A stretch of 64,000 nucleotides of DNA from Photorhabdus thracensis (GTDB lineage Bacteria > Pseudomonadota > Gammaproteobacteria > Enterobacterales > Enterobacteriaceae): assembly GCF_001010285.1 (NCBI RefSeq), contig NZ_CP011104.1, positions 186,001 to 250,000 of the forward strand, written 5' to 3'. The position numbers and the translations under genes are program-made. Positions 53,892 through 63,033 of this stretch are shown one piece after another. The notes below the pieces were generated by a model. That model was not told the origin of the DNA. It did not search any database and saw only the letters and a list, made by a program, of their open reading frames with translations. Position 1 is the first letter of the stretch. Each line of letters starts with the position of its first letter.

Positions 53892-54642
53892 GGCATATCC
53901 ATTAGTTTTGTTGAAGTAATGCATCTATTAAACGATACGGGTAACAATAGCATTGATGCACGTCAATAAAATAATGAAAGGCCATTATATTGTCACATTC
54001 TTATAAGCAGATCACAAATTATCTCCGCTCCGCCACAAGTTAATTTTTCAACATGAAATGATTATCTCCCCATTATATTTATTGCCATGAAATATTCACA
54101 TGAAATTATTATATCTTGCTGTAAAACATATACTTAAAGATAAAAATGACAATAATATTTAAAAAAATAAAATTCAGAGAATAATCATGAAAATAATTTA
54201 ACAGAATAAAACCAAACACAATATCCCAATATCTGGTGTTATTGTACAATCATTAGTTTTAAATCAAATCATTAATTAATCCAACCATTCTCATTTCATC
54301 TGTATTATAGGATGAAAATTCAAAGTATTTGCCAATGTTCAATAATAAGTACTTATTATGAAAAATGGATTTCAAATAGAGTAATTTTAATTCTTATCAA
54401 ATTAAATAATCCTCCAAAACTATCACTATAATTTACACACCACAAAGCAACTTACCTGCTGACCGTAGCGGGCAAAACACATATTGTCCGCTACCGTCTG
54501 GCACTATAACAAATCCCCTGAAATCAGATCAAAAATTTCACCTCTAAATTGCTTGTTTTTTCACCCTATCCCCTTATTCATGAGTATCGCAGCTGTGATT
54601 TAAATTCAGATCCGGTTTACCTATATCATTAATTATCAAAAC
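53892..54642. other. AT-rich region between MBL gene and LysE gene
   Basis: About 750 bp with no supported gene. A hairpin GTAGCGG / CCGCTAC (54465-54494, 16-base loop with extra pairs) stands out as the only GC-rich part; it lies 150 bp beyond the LysE stop and could end that transcript, although no T-run follows. Confidence 0.5.
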
Positions 54643-55269
54643 TTATATTAAGTACACCGCAGAATAATAAATTTTCATAGCCATAAAAAATATAATCAGC
54701 GAAGACAGTTTATTAACCAGGTGAATTCTAATCAGTAAATAATCACGAATTTTTTGATAATTTATAATCATGACTATCCCTCCGTACCACAAAAAACTAA
54801 TTATGAAAGCCATTGAGATCATAATCACTGAAATACTTATATTGATATCCTGTGATATGCTAACTGATACAGCGCTACTAATGAGTAAAATTGCTTTAGG
54901 ATTATATAGTTGTAATATAAAGCCAGACTTAAATGTGCAGTCTCGCTTATCAGATAATGTGTTCAACTCAATATCGTTCATTGGTTTTATTCGAAATAAT
55001 CGATAAGCTAAATAAAGCAGGTATGTTCCTCCTAATATATAGAGAGTAAAAAGTATTGCTGGTTCTTTCAAAACGAAAGTTAGCCCACCTAACGCCAAGG
55101 TTGTGAATAATGAATTGGCCGCTGCAATACCTACCACACTCATCATTGCTACAGATCTTGAATACGTAACCGCATTTTTCATCGTGACCAAGAAACCTGG
55201 TCCAGGGCTAGCAATACCTACTAATAAGATAGTGCAGAAACTAATAATAAATCCTTGTTCACTACTCAT
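54643..55269 (-). CDS. LysE/RhtB-family amino acid exporter
   Basis: 208-residue inner-membrane exporter. Seen: the family N-terminus with GIASPGPGFLVTMKNAV, five to six hydrophobic segments, and the conserved LQLYNPKAIL motif after the basic loop. LysE/RhtB proteins export lysine, homoserine, threonine, cysteine metabolites or similar compounds; substrate unknown here. Its ATG follows the stop of the CoA-transferase remnant by one base (TAACATG), so it was the third gene of an operon with the cysteine-synthase-like and CoA-transferase-like genes. It looks intact. Confidence 0.87.
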   Translation of the reverse strand: MSSEQGFIISFCTILLVGIASPGPGFLVTMKNAVTYSRSVAMMSVVGIAAANSLFTTLALGGLTFVLKEPAILFTLYILGGTYLLYLAYRLFRIKPMNDIELNTLSDKRDCTFKSGFILQLYNPKAILLISSAVSVSISQDINISISVIMISMAFIISFLWYGGIVMIINYQKIRDYLLIRIHLVNKLSSLIIFFMAMKIYYSAVYLI

Positions 55270-55270
55270 G

Positions 55271-56104
55271 TTACCCCACTAAATATTCAATATCTTTTTC
55301 ATCATCGGCACTGAAACTAATATGAGACAACTGCTCCAATGCTGTTTTTTTTCTAAAACAAAATGAAATTTTATTAATCGATTGACTAATATCGATGAAA
55401 CCTCCTACACCATAGAACTTACCACCGAGATGGGACACATTCACATTGCCATCCTTGTCAATTTCCCCGATACCCAGTACAGCATGATCAATGTCTCCGT
55501 TCCATATACTTTTAAATATAGCTGCCTGAGAGAAAACTTTTCTGCCATTTTTGCATATACCAAATCCCTCACCGTCGTAGATAATTTCTCCTTCAACACC
55601 GGATTCAATATACGCCATAAATGTTTTATCTTCCTGTCTACGCTTTATATGATTAATTGCTGGAACTGGAAGACCAATACCCACAATCAGTTTTTCACCA
55701 TTGCTAATCCTGGCAGCTAACTGGTATGAAATGCTCTCCGACACCAGGCATGTTCGCGATAGATTTCCACAATAGTGATGATACCTATTTGGCAAATAAG
55801 AGATACAATGCAATGATGAAGGTGCAATAAATACCTCATCAAATAAATTCCTATAGCAAAAACTACTGTAATGTTTAATCACTTTATCCGGTAGCTGGAT
55901 AGCGATTCTCGCTTTCCTCAGCCGAGCAGATTTTATGCATTGTTCTATATCAAGATCTATAGGCTCTGTCTCTAGAACAATGTTTCCATCCGGCGTAAAT
56001 CCTGATCCTCTTAGTAAAACCAAATCACTATCTGGCAATGAATAATATAGATGCACATATCCCGGCAAGAGAGATACCAGTATTACCCGTTGTTGCCTCA
56101 ACAA
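55271..56104 (-). pseudogene. CoA-transferase (YdiF-like) remnant lacking its N-terminus
   Basis: The frame from about 56056 to 55271 resembles the C-terminal two thirds of YdiF-type acetate/propionate CoA-transferases. Seen: LLRGSGFTPDGNIVLETEP, the catalytic glutamate region YIESGVEGE, and GEIDKDGNVNVSHLGGKFYGVGGFIDISQ. The first about 180 residues of the family are missing, and after SFC the sequence seems to skip about 20 residues and stop early (EYLVG). The codons upstream of about 56056 belong to another gene read out of frame. A 277-codon frame remains open but is unlikely to give an active enzyme. Confidence 0.78.
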
Positions 56105-56291
56105 TCGTAGTTTGTGAATCTATCTGCCCATTTTTTATAGCTGATTCAAGCATTGACTTGGCTGCTCTATCTTTAATAGAACCCCAAGGATTAAGAAATT
56201 CTAATTTCACATAAATATCTGCATATAAATCTTTTGAGATCTTTTCCAACTTTATAATTGGTGTATTTCCAACCACATCATGTAATAACAT
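56028..56291 (-). pseudogene. N-terminal fragment of a cysteine-synthase-like (PLP) gene
   Basis: 87 codons match the start of O-acetylserine sulfhydrylase-type enzymes: VVGNTPIIKLEKISK, the PLP lysine in NPWGSIKDRAAKSM (Lys41), and EATTGNTGISLAGICAS. Similarity ends there (about 56048) and the frame stops 20 bases later. The remaining about 220 residues of such an enzyme are absent. It differs from both cysK and cysM of this window, so it is a third paralogue (types such as diaminopropionate or cystathionine beta-synthase-like enzymes are possible). Confidence 0.8.
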
Positions 56292-57277
56292 TTAATTTCT
56301 CCCCCTTTAGTTTTAAATTATATAAACTTATATAGATTACTAAAACGTATACTTTAGAATAACAAACCTCCTATCTCATTGATATTCACTAAAAACAATT
56401 CAAACAAATGATATAATTACATACTTTTAAAATGTGGAATTATATCATTTCAAGCCATATCAATTAGTTAATGAAACTTGTATATTTTTAACTGCCCTTT
56501 CAAATAAATAAAATTTAAACCTTTTAATATATAACAAATATTAACTAATTTTCTAAAAGAAAAATAACAAAAACATTAACAAGATCACAAAAAACCAAGC
56601 ACCACGCGGTTTTTCAATCCATCAATCACTTGCAATTAATGCATCCATTACCAGAGCGATATAACAAAATTATATTTAAATAAAAATAATTGTGAAAATA
56701 TTTATATCTATATTTTTAATATAGTTGTTTGCACTAATAGATTAACTTCATAATTTAAAAGGTAATAACACGCCTACTTAGATAACTTTAGATCTGTTTA
56801 AAAACAACCAATTTAGAGGCATGTAAATTCAGGTTCGGCTTTTTGGGTTAGAAGGTATCGGCAATCAATCCGTCCGCTATTTCCAAGAGAAAACTTATCT
56901 AACTACGATATCTCGAATGTTCTATTTGAGACATATTTTTAACCGACCAAATACCATTTCAATTAGAAATTATTTTACTCTGATCTTACTTCGGATATTT
57001 AGTACTCTTCTTAAGCGAAGTTCAAGTTAACTATATAAATATAGTCGAAACTTATAAATAGTTATATTTAGATATCATTATATTTAAAAAAATATTCGTG
57101 ATAGGAAATACGTAAATAATGAACATTTTATTGATGGAAAATAAAATGGCTCTAATGAGATGGACAGCTACTCTGGTACTGTTTTAATACAATAAATCTA
57201 TTGCAATTATGCAGTATAACAGTACCAGTTACCTTTAAAATATGTCTCAGCTAAATTAATATCAGAGATTTTACAAA
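56292..57277. other. AT-rich region between the chimeric locus and sseB
   Basis: About 990 bp with no supported gene. E. coli carries sseA and the small RNA gene ryfA near here; neither was recognised. A perfect 11-bp inverted repeat lies at 57173-57228 (listed). Confidence 0.5.
57173..57228. promoter_or_regulatory. Perfect 11-bp inverted repeat, possible operator
   Basis: CTGGTACTGTT (57173-57183) is repeated in inverse at 57218-57228 (AACAGTACCAG), 34 bases apart, about three helical turns. The spacer is AT-rich and promoter-like. It overlaps the end of a 22-codon ORF at 57119-57187. No adjacent gene is oriented to use it apart from the distant cysteine-synthase fragment. The layout suggests a two-site operator, but no regulator is assigned. 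Confidence 0.5.
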
Positions 57278-57700
57278 TCACTTATTCATTACCGGAATAT
57301 TCCCCCGCAACCAACTGCCTAATTTACGCTGATAAAACGGCTGTGTGTGCTGAATCAAATAGTGGCTGATACCACGTTCCTTTTCATCAACCAGACAGAA
57401 GTCAATCGGTTCTGCTTCGGAGGTGTATTCGCAGGCAATACCGCCAGCTTCCTGAATTAGCTGTTCAATCTCATCCTCCGTGCCATTCATTTCCAGCCCA
57501 ATTAATAAATTGGGTTTCTCATCCACATTTTTATCATGGGCTTGAATGATAAAAGCACGGCGAACAGGTTTACGCTGACTAAATAAACTGACCAAAGCTT
57601 CAATGAGTTGCGAAGGATATTCTTCCGGCTGGCTAAGTGTTATCGCGCTGCCACTTGGCACATCAACTTCAACCGAAACTAATTCATTTAATGAACTCAT
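57278..57700 (-). CDS. sseB: SseB C-terminal domain protein (N-terminal domain missing)
   Basis: 140 residues that match only the C-terminal half of E. coli SseB (258 residues), whose overexpression raises serine sensitivity: LVSLFSQRKPVRRAFIIQAHDKN, PNLLIGLEMNG and GISHYLIQHTQPFYQRKLGSWLRG. The N-terminal SseB domain is absent, yet the ATG at 57700 has an excellent GGAGA site six bases upstream. It therefore looks like a re-established short gene and not simple debris. It lies 36 bp after pepB on the same strand. Confidence 0.85.
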   Translation of the reverse strand: MSSLNELVSVEVDVPSGSAITLSQPEEYPSQLIEALVSLFSQRKPVRRAFIIQAHDKNVDEKPNLLIGLEMNGTEDEIEQLIQEAGGIACEYTSEAEPIDFCLVDEKERGISHYLIQHTQPFYQRKLGSWLRGNIPVMNK

Positions 57701-57736
57701 AAAAATCTCCAATCAGTTTTTTTATATAAAATGGAT

Positions 57737-59032
57737 TTATTTCGCTTTCGCCAACAACAAATTAGCAATCGAGCGAACCCCATAACCTGTTGCGCCAGCC
57801 GACCAATGTTCTACCGCAGATTTACGGTAAGTTGCAGAGCAGTCAATATGAACCCAGCCCTTTTGGTATTCTTCCACAAAGTGAGACAGGAAAGCCGCCG
57901 CAGTACTGGCACCGGCACTATGTGATGGTGCAGCCACATTGTTCAAGTCAGCAAAATTTGATGGCAGTTGGCTACGATGAAATTCAGCCAATGGCAGACG
58001 CCAGAATAATTCATTTTCAGATTCTGATGCAGCCAACAGATCCGCCGCCAGTTTATCATCAAAGCTGAATACACAGTGATAGTCATTACCCACAGCCGTT
58101 TTCGCTGCGCCAGTCAGGGTCGCCGCATCAATGATTAACTTCGCTTTTTCTCTACTAGCATCAATTAAACCATCAGCCAGCACTAAACGACCTTCCGCAT
58201 CCGTGTTCATAACTTCAACAGATTTACCATTACGGTAACGGATAATATCACCCAGTTTAAAGGCATTACCACTGACCATGTTATCCGCAATGCAGAGGAA
58301 CAGTTTAACGCGCTGTTTCAGGCCACGGCTGATTGCCAATGCCAGCGCACCTGCCAACGTTGCCGCTCCGCCCATATCCGATTTCATGGAGTCCATAAAA
58401 GAAGATTGTTTCAGGCTGTAACCACCGGTGTCAAATGTGATGCCTTTACCCACCAAACAGGCGAATACCGGCGCGTGTGGGTTATCAGTCGGGTTGTAAT
58501 CCAGCGCCAACAAAATCGGATCACGGGAAGAGCCTCGACCAACAGTATGAATACCTGCATAACCCTGTTCACGTAAATCTTCGCCTTTAGTAATGCGATA
58601 ATTTACCGCTTCACCAGCAACGCCACACATCAGGTCAATAGCACGCTTCGCCAATTGTTCCGGCCCAAGCTCTTCCGCTGACATATTGATAGTGTCACGC
58701 ACCCAATCAATAATTTTAATTCTGCTTTCCAATTCTTGTTTTTCAGCCGCAGGCAATTGAGGCCATTCAATAGAACGGTTGCCTTTTGGCGCCCGGAAGC
58801 CTTGCCAGAATGCCCAACTTTTTTCTAAATCCCAGTCTTCGCCAACCAGAGCGACATGACGAATTCCCTGACCATCAATTTTACGCCCGGCACGTTGAAC
58901 CGCACCCAATTTGCCTTTACCAGTCAGATGAATCGTCATCCCTTGCTCACTCGAACTAATCAGCGCTTTTTCACCCCAGCAAGCTGCTGCTGGCTCATAA
59001 GACAGTGTTATTGGCATGATTTGTTTAGTCAT
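57737..59032 (-). CDS. pepB: Peptidase B (leucyl aminopeptidase family)
   Basis: M17 aminopeptidase, 431 residues, that releases N-terminal residues in the cytosol. Seen: [14 protein letters not shown] and [15 protein letters not shown] (metal and catalytic lysine region), [17 protein letters not shown] (signature NTDAEGRL), and the C-terminal [27 protein letters not shown]. Next to iscX as in E. coli. Confidence 0.96.
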   Translation of the reverse strand: MTKQIMPITLSYEPAAACWGEKALISSSEQGMTIHLTGKGKLGAVQRAGRKIDGQGIRHVALVGEDWDLEKSWAFWQGFRAPKGNRSIEWPQLPAAEKQELESRIKIIDWVRDTINMSAEELGPEQLAKRAIDLMCGVAGEAVNYRITKGEDLREQGYAGIHTVGRGSSRDPILLALDYNPTDNPHAPVFACLVGKGITFDTGGYSLKQSSFMDSMKSDMGGAATLAGALALAISRGLKQRVKLFLCIADNMVSGNAFKLGDIIRYRNGKSVEVMNTDAEGRLVLADGLIDASREKAKLIIDAATLTGAAKTAVGNDYHCVFSFDDKLAADLLAASESENELFWRLPLAEFHRSQLPSNFADLNNVAAPSHSAGASTAAAFLSHFVEEYQKGWVHIDCSATYRKSAVEHWSAGATGYGVRSIANLLLAKAK

Positions 59033-59215
59033 TCTTTTCTCACCTCTTATTATTCACCGCTTGATGGCAGCCAGGATTCTATTCAGACTTCCACCCATAT
59101 CATTATTCGTCTGCCAGATATTAACCCTATAAAAAAACTGGCTAAAGCCAGTTTTTCATTAAAGCTCAGACTACCTTAAAACTGTGACAGATAAATAACA
59201 AATTAATGCTATTTG

Positions 59216-59416
59216 TTACTCAAACTCATCCAGCCAGACCAGAAGAATAGCTTCCAGAACTTTTTCATTGGATTTTTCAGGCGCATCATCAAAATCATCC
59301 AGATCACAAATCCATTGATGCATATCAGTAAAGCGAACTGTTTTTGGATCCAAATCAGGAAATTTGTCAAACAGCGCTTCACCGATTTCACGGCTATCAG
59401 ACCATTTCAGGCTCAT
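59216..59416 (-). CDS. iscX: IscX (YfhJ), Fe-S assembly regulator
   Basis: 66-residue acidic protein that binds IscS and iron and modulates cluster assembly. Seen: [35 protein letters not shown] and a C-terminal acidic patch. Start at 59416 with AGGAG upstream; six earlier codons are not conserved. It follows fdx by 18 bp. Confidence 0.95.
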   Translation of the reverse strand: MSLKWSDSREIGEALFDKFPDLDPKTVRFTDMHQWICDLDDFDDAPEKSNEKVLEAILLVWLDEFE

Positions 59417-59434
59417 TGATATTTCTCCTGCCAA

Positions 59435-59770
59435 TCAGTGCTCACGGGCATGGTTAATGGTGTATTTTGGAATTTCGACAACCAAATCTTCGTCCGAGAC
59501 TCTGGCCTGACAACTCAGACGACTTTCCGGTTCGAGCCCCCAAGCTTTATCCAACATGTCGTCTTCCAGTTCAGAACTCTCTTCCAGTGAATCGAAACCT
59601 TCACGAACGATACAGTGGCAAGTAGTACAAGCACAGGATTTTTCACAAGCATGTTCAATCTCAATCCCATTGCGCAATGCAACATTCAGAATGGATTCCC
59701 CTTCTTTGGCTTCCAAAACTGCACCATCAGGGCAAAGATCGTTATGAGGTAAAAATATAATTTTCGGCAT
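59435..59770 (-). CDS. fdx: Isc-type [2Fe-2S] ferredoxin
   Basis: 111-residue ferredoxin that supplies electrons for cluster assembly. The four cluster ligands are Cys42, Cys48, Cys51 ([15 protein letters not shown]) and Cys87 (RLSCQARV). It follows hscA with two bases between, within the isc operon. Confidence 0.97.
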   Translation of the reverse strand: MPKIIFLPHNDLCPDGAVLEAKEGESILNVALRNGIEIEHACEKSCACTTCHCIVREGFDSLEESSELEDDMLDKAWGLEPESRLSCQARVSDEDLVVEIPKYTINHAREH

Positions 59771-59772
59771 AA

Positions 59773-61623
59773 TTAAATCTCGTCCACAGAATGGCCCGCC
59801 AACGCCTGACGAACAGATGAATCCATCCGGCGTGCAGCGAATTCCTGCGTTTGCTTATCCAGTTGTTTAATTGCGTTCTCAATCACTTCAGGATCACGCC
59901 CCTGAACGCTTTTTATAAGTGTTTCTACGGCGGTATCAATCGCCACGTGTTCTTGTTCATTCAGCAAATCGGCATCTTTTTCTAACGCACTGGTGACACT
60001 TTCCAGTACCCGCGCCGCTTCTACTTTTTGTTCTGCCAGTTTGCGCGCATTGATATCTTCTTGAGCATTCGCCATAGAATCTTTTATCATGCGGGCGATT
60101 TCTTCATCAGATAAACCATAGGACGGTTTCACTTGAATAGAAGCTTCTGCACCCGTGGATTTTTCCAACGCGCTCACGCTCAACAAGCCATCAGCATCCA
60201 CCTGGAACGTGACCCGGATATGAGCCCCCCCCGCCGGTAACGGAGGAATGCCACGCAGGGTAAAACGGGCCAGTGAACGGCAATCACTCACCAATTCCCT
60301 TTCCCCTTGTACCACATGCATACTCATCGCACTCTGGCCGTCTTTGAAGGTCGTGAACTCCTGCGCTCTCGCAACCGGAATGGTTGTATTGCGTGGGATC
60401 ACTTTTTCAACCAAGCCCCCCATCGTTTCCAGCCCAAGTGACAGCGGAATAACATCTAACAACAACATGTCGCTATCCGGTTTGTTACCCACCAAAATAT
60501 CCGCCTGAATTGATGCACCGACAGCAACAACTTTATCAGGATCAATGGAAGTCAGTGGTTCACGGGCAAAAAATTCGCCAACCCTATGACGAACCAACGG
60601 TACACGGGTTGAACCGCCCACCATAACCACTTGTAAAACTTCGTCCGCAGAGACTTCAGCATCTTTCAACGCCCGGCGGCTTGCCAGCAAAGTCCGTTTT
60701 ACCAACGGTGTAATCAGTGCTTCAAATTCGAGACGGGTGATTTTTCCCTGCCAGCCGGCAATGTTTATCTCTGCAACATCAGCATCACTCAAAGCGATTT
60801 TCACTTGAGCGGCAACGTCCAATAGCTGGCGTTGCAGACGATGGTCATCACGATTACCAATACCGGCCTGTTTACGAATCCAGTCAGCCAGTATCAAATC
60901 GAAATCGTCCCCACCAAGCGCGGTGTCACCGCCGGTTGCCAGTACTTCAAAGACACCTCGGCTTAACCGGAGAATGGAAACGTCAAAGGTACCGCCACCT
61001 AAATCATAAACTGCGATAACCCCTTCCTGACCAGAATCCAGCCCGTAGGCAATTGCAGCAGCGGTGGGTTCATTAAGCAGGCGCAGAACATGTAACCCGG
61101 CTAAACGCGCCGCGTCTTTTGTTCCCTGACGCTGGGCGTCATCAAAGTAGGCCGGAACGGTGATCACAACCCCATCAAGCTTACCATCCAGTGTTTCTTC
61201 TGCACGTTGTGCCAGCAATTTAAGAATTTCAGAAGAAACCTGAATAGGATCGACCAAACCCGTCGCCGTATTGATTAACGGCAGACCATTTTCACTCGCC
61301 TGAAATTGATAAGGAAGATTTGGGTAACGTTGCTGAATATCAGCCAGAGAACGCCCCATCATGCGCTTCACAGAACTGATGGTATTAACCGGATCATGCG
61401 CCGCCTGTTGACGGGCCAACCAGCCAATTTCAATACCATTCTCATGGTAGTGGACAACGGAAGGAAGCAGATAACGGTTTTCGCTATCCATCAGTGTTTC
61501 CGCGTGCCCACTGCGAACAGTGGCAACTAATGAATGCGTCGTGCCTAAATCAATACCGGCAGCTAAACGACGTTGATGTGGTACAGCGGATAAACCCGGC
61601 TCGCTGATTTGTAATAAAGCCAT
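59773..61623 (-). CDS. hscA: HscA, Hsp70-type chaperone for Fe-S transfer
   Basis: 616-residue Hsp70 paralogue that, with HscB, releases clusters from IscU. Seen: nucleotide-binding motifs [14 protein letters not shown] (N-terminus), [29 protein letters not shown], and the substrate-binding domain from about residue 390 ([17 protein letters not shown]). It starts 11 bp after hscB. Confidence 0.97.
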   Translation of the reverse strand: MALLQISEPGLSAVPHQRRLAAGIDLGTTHSLVATVRSGHAETLMDSENRYLLPSVVHYHENGIEIGWLARQQAAHDPVNTISSVKRMMGRSLADIQQRYPNLPYQFQASENGLPLINTATGLVDPIQVSSEILKLLAQRAEETLDGKLDGVVITVPAYFDDAQRQGTKDAARLAGLHVLRLLNEPTAAAIAYGLDSGQEGVIAVYDLGGGTFDVSILRLSRGVFEVLATGGDTALGGDDFDLILADWIRKQAGIGNRDDHRLQRQLLDVAAQVKIALSDADVAEINIAGWQGKITRLEFEALITPLVKRTLLASRRALKDAEVSADEVLQVVMVGGSTRVPLVRHRVGEFFAREPLTSIDPDKVVAVGASIQADILVGNKPDSDMLLLDVIPLSLGLETMGGLVEKVIPRNTTIPVARAQEFTTFKDGQSAMSMHVVQGERELVSDCRSLARFTLRGIPPLPAGGAHIRVTFQVDADGLLSVSALEKSTGAEASIQVKPSYGLSDEEIARMIKDSMANAQEDINARKLAEQKVEAARVLESVTSALEKDADLLNEQEHVAIDTAVETLIKSVQGRDPEVIENAIKQLDKQTQEFAARRMDSSVRQALAGHSVDEI

Positions 61624-61634
61624 ATACGCTTTCC

Positions 61635-62156
61635 TTAAAAGTCGTCCAGTAAACGTTCTTCCAGTTGTTCAACCTGCTGCTGCAATTTATCCAGAAAACG
61701 CAATTTACGAACGGTATCGGCTGCCTGTTCCCACTGCTGATCATTCAATTGTTGTTCCATTTGCTGACTGCGGGTTTTAATCATCCCGTTCAGACGTTCA
61801 GCGAAATCAGCCAGTGCCGCTTCTGCATTCGCTTTGCTTTCAATAAATTCCAACTCTTCCCGCAACATGAGCTGTTCCATCAGGAAAGTGTGGTCATTCA
61901 TAGTGTGCTGCTCATTGGCTAAATCAAAACCATGCAGAGAAAGCATATATTCAGCGCGTTTTAGTGGATGTTTGAGCGTCTGATAGCCATCATTGATAGT
62001 CGCGGCTTGCTGCAACGCCAGCGTTTTTTCACGTTCCGGCTGATTAGCAAAACGATCAGGATGAAACTGACGCTGCAATTCCTGATAGCAGTGTGTCAGT
62101 TGTTCACGCTCAATAGCATAACGAGCCGGCAGCCCGAATAAAGTGAAATAGTCCAT
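61635..62156 (-). CDS. hscB: HscB, J-type co-chaperone
   Basis: 173-residue J-domain protein that brings IscU to HscA. Seen: [14 protein letters not shown] and the HPD motif (32-34, FHPDRF), then the C-terminal three-helix IscU-binding domain. Between iscA and hscA on the same strand. Confidence 0.97.
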   Translation of the reverse strand: MDYFTLFGLPARYAIEREQLTHCYQELQRQFHPDRFANQPEREKTLALQQAATINDGYQTLKHPLKRAEYMLSLHGFDLANEQHTMNDHTFLMEQLMLREELEFIESKANAEAALADFAERLNGMIKTRSQQMEQQLNDQQWEQAADTVRKLRFLDKLQQQVEQLEERLLDDF

Positions 62157-62193
62157 AATCTAAACTTACTCTGGATTTGGCCGAAAAACGGAA

Positions 62194-62517
62194 TTAAACG
62201 TTAAAACTTTCTCCACAACCACATTCGCTGGAAACATTCGGGTTGTTGAATTTAAAGCCTTCATTAAGGCCCTCTTTAACAAAATCCAGTTCTGTACCGT
62301 CGAGATAGACCATGCTCTTGCCGTCTACGATAACTTTGACACCCTTCTCTTCAAACACGGTGTCGTCTTCGTTAATCATATCGGCAAATTCAAGCAGATA
62401 TGCCATACCTGAGCAGCCTGATGTTCTGATGCCCAGACGCAAACCAACACCTTTCCCACGGTTACTCAGGAATGACGAAACGCGTTGTGCAGCACTTTCT
62501 GTAAGGGAAATTGACAT
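62194..62517 (-). CDS. iscA: IscA, A-type Fe-S carrier
   Basis: 107-residue carrier with the three conserved cysteines Cys35 ([10 protein letters not shown]), Cys99 and Cys101 ([10 protein letters not shown]). Separated from iscU by about 100 bp with no gene. Confidence 0.97.
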   Translation of the reverse strand: MSISLTESAAQRVSSFLSNRGKGVGLRLGIRTSGCSGMAYLLEFADMINEDDTVFEEKGVKVIVDGKSMVYLDGTELDFVKEGLNEGFKFNNPNVSSECGCGESFNV

Positions 62518-62619
62518 ACAACAACCTCACTTTTTAAAACCAGCAAAGGCGGATACTGGTTGGTATATCACAGCCAGCATCCACCAAATTTGTTTTCTAT
62601 TTTTTATTATCAAGGGCAA

Positions 62620-63006
62620 TTACTTGCCCTGGCGCTTACTTTTGTAATCCGCAACGGCCGCTTTAATGGCATCTTCTGCCAGAATAGAGCAGTGAATCTT
62701 CACTGGCGGCAGTTCTAACTCATTTGCAATTTCAGTATTTTTGATCGATTCCGCCTGCTCCAGAGATTTGCCCTTCATCCACTCAGTGACTAAAGAGCTG
62801 GAAGCTATTGCAGAACCGCAACCGTAAGTTTTGAAACGCGCATCTTCAATAATGCCTTCATTATTGACTTTGATTTGCAGTTTCATGACGTCACCACATG
62901 CAGGGGCACCGACCATGCCGCTGCCAACCGTTGGATCTTCATTATCGAAAGAACCGACGTTACGTGGATTTTCATAGTGATCAATTACTTTTTCGCTGTA
63001 AGCCAT
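62620..63006 (-). CDS. iscU: IscU, Fe-S cluster scaffold
   Basis: 128-residue scaffold on which IscS-derived sulfur and iron are assembled. Ligand cysteines: Cys37 (VGAPACGDVMK), Cys63 (TYGCGSAIASS) and Cys106 (IHCSILAEDA); the HscA recognition motif ELPPVKIHC is present. 27 bp after iscS. Confidence 0.97.
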   Translation of the reverse strand: MAYSEKVIDHYENPRNVGSFDNEDPTVGSGMVGAPACGDVMKLQIKVNNEGIIEDARFKTYGCGSAIASSSLVTEWMKGKSLEQAESIKNTEIANELELPPVKIHCSILAEDAIKAAVADYKSKRQGK

Positions 63007-63033
63007 GATGTTATTACTCCTGAAACCGTCTGA

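Noticed and set aside
56820-57040. Possible transposase or gene remnant in the right-hand desert (short open stretch after a TAA at 56824)
   Set aside because: The translation (VRLFGLEGIGNQSVRYFQ...) matches no family I recognise and has no start signal; not enough to call.
56292-57277. ryfA small RNA expected from E. coli synteny
   Set aside because: No sequence I could match to RyfA; its presence would need a covariance search.
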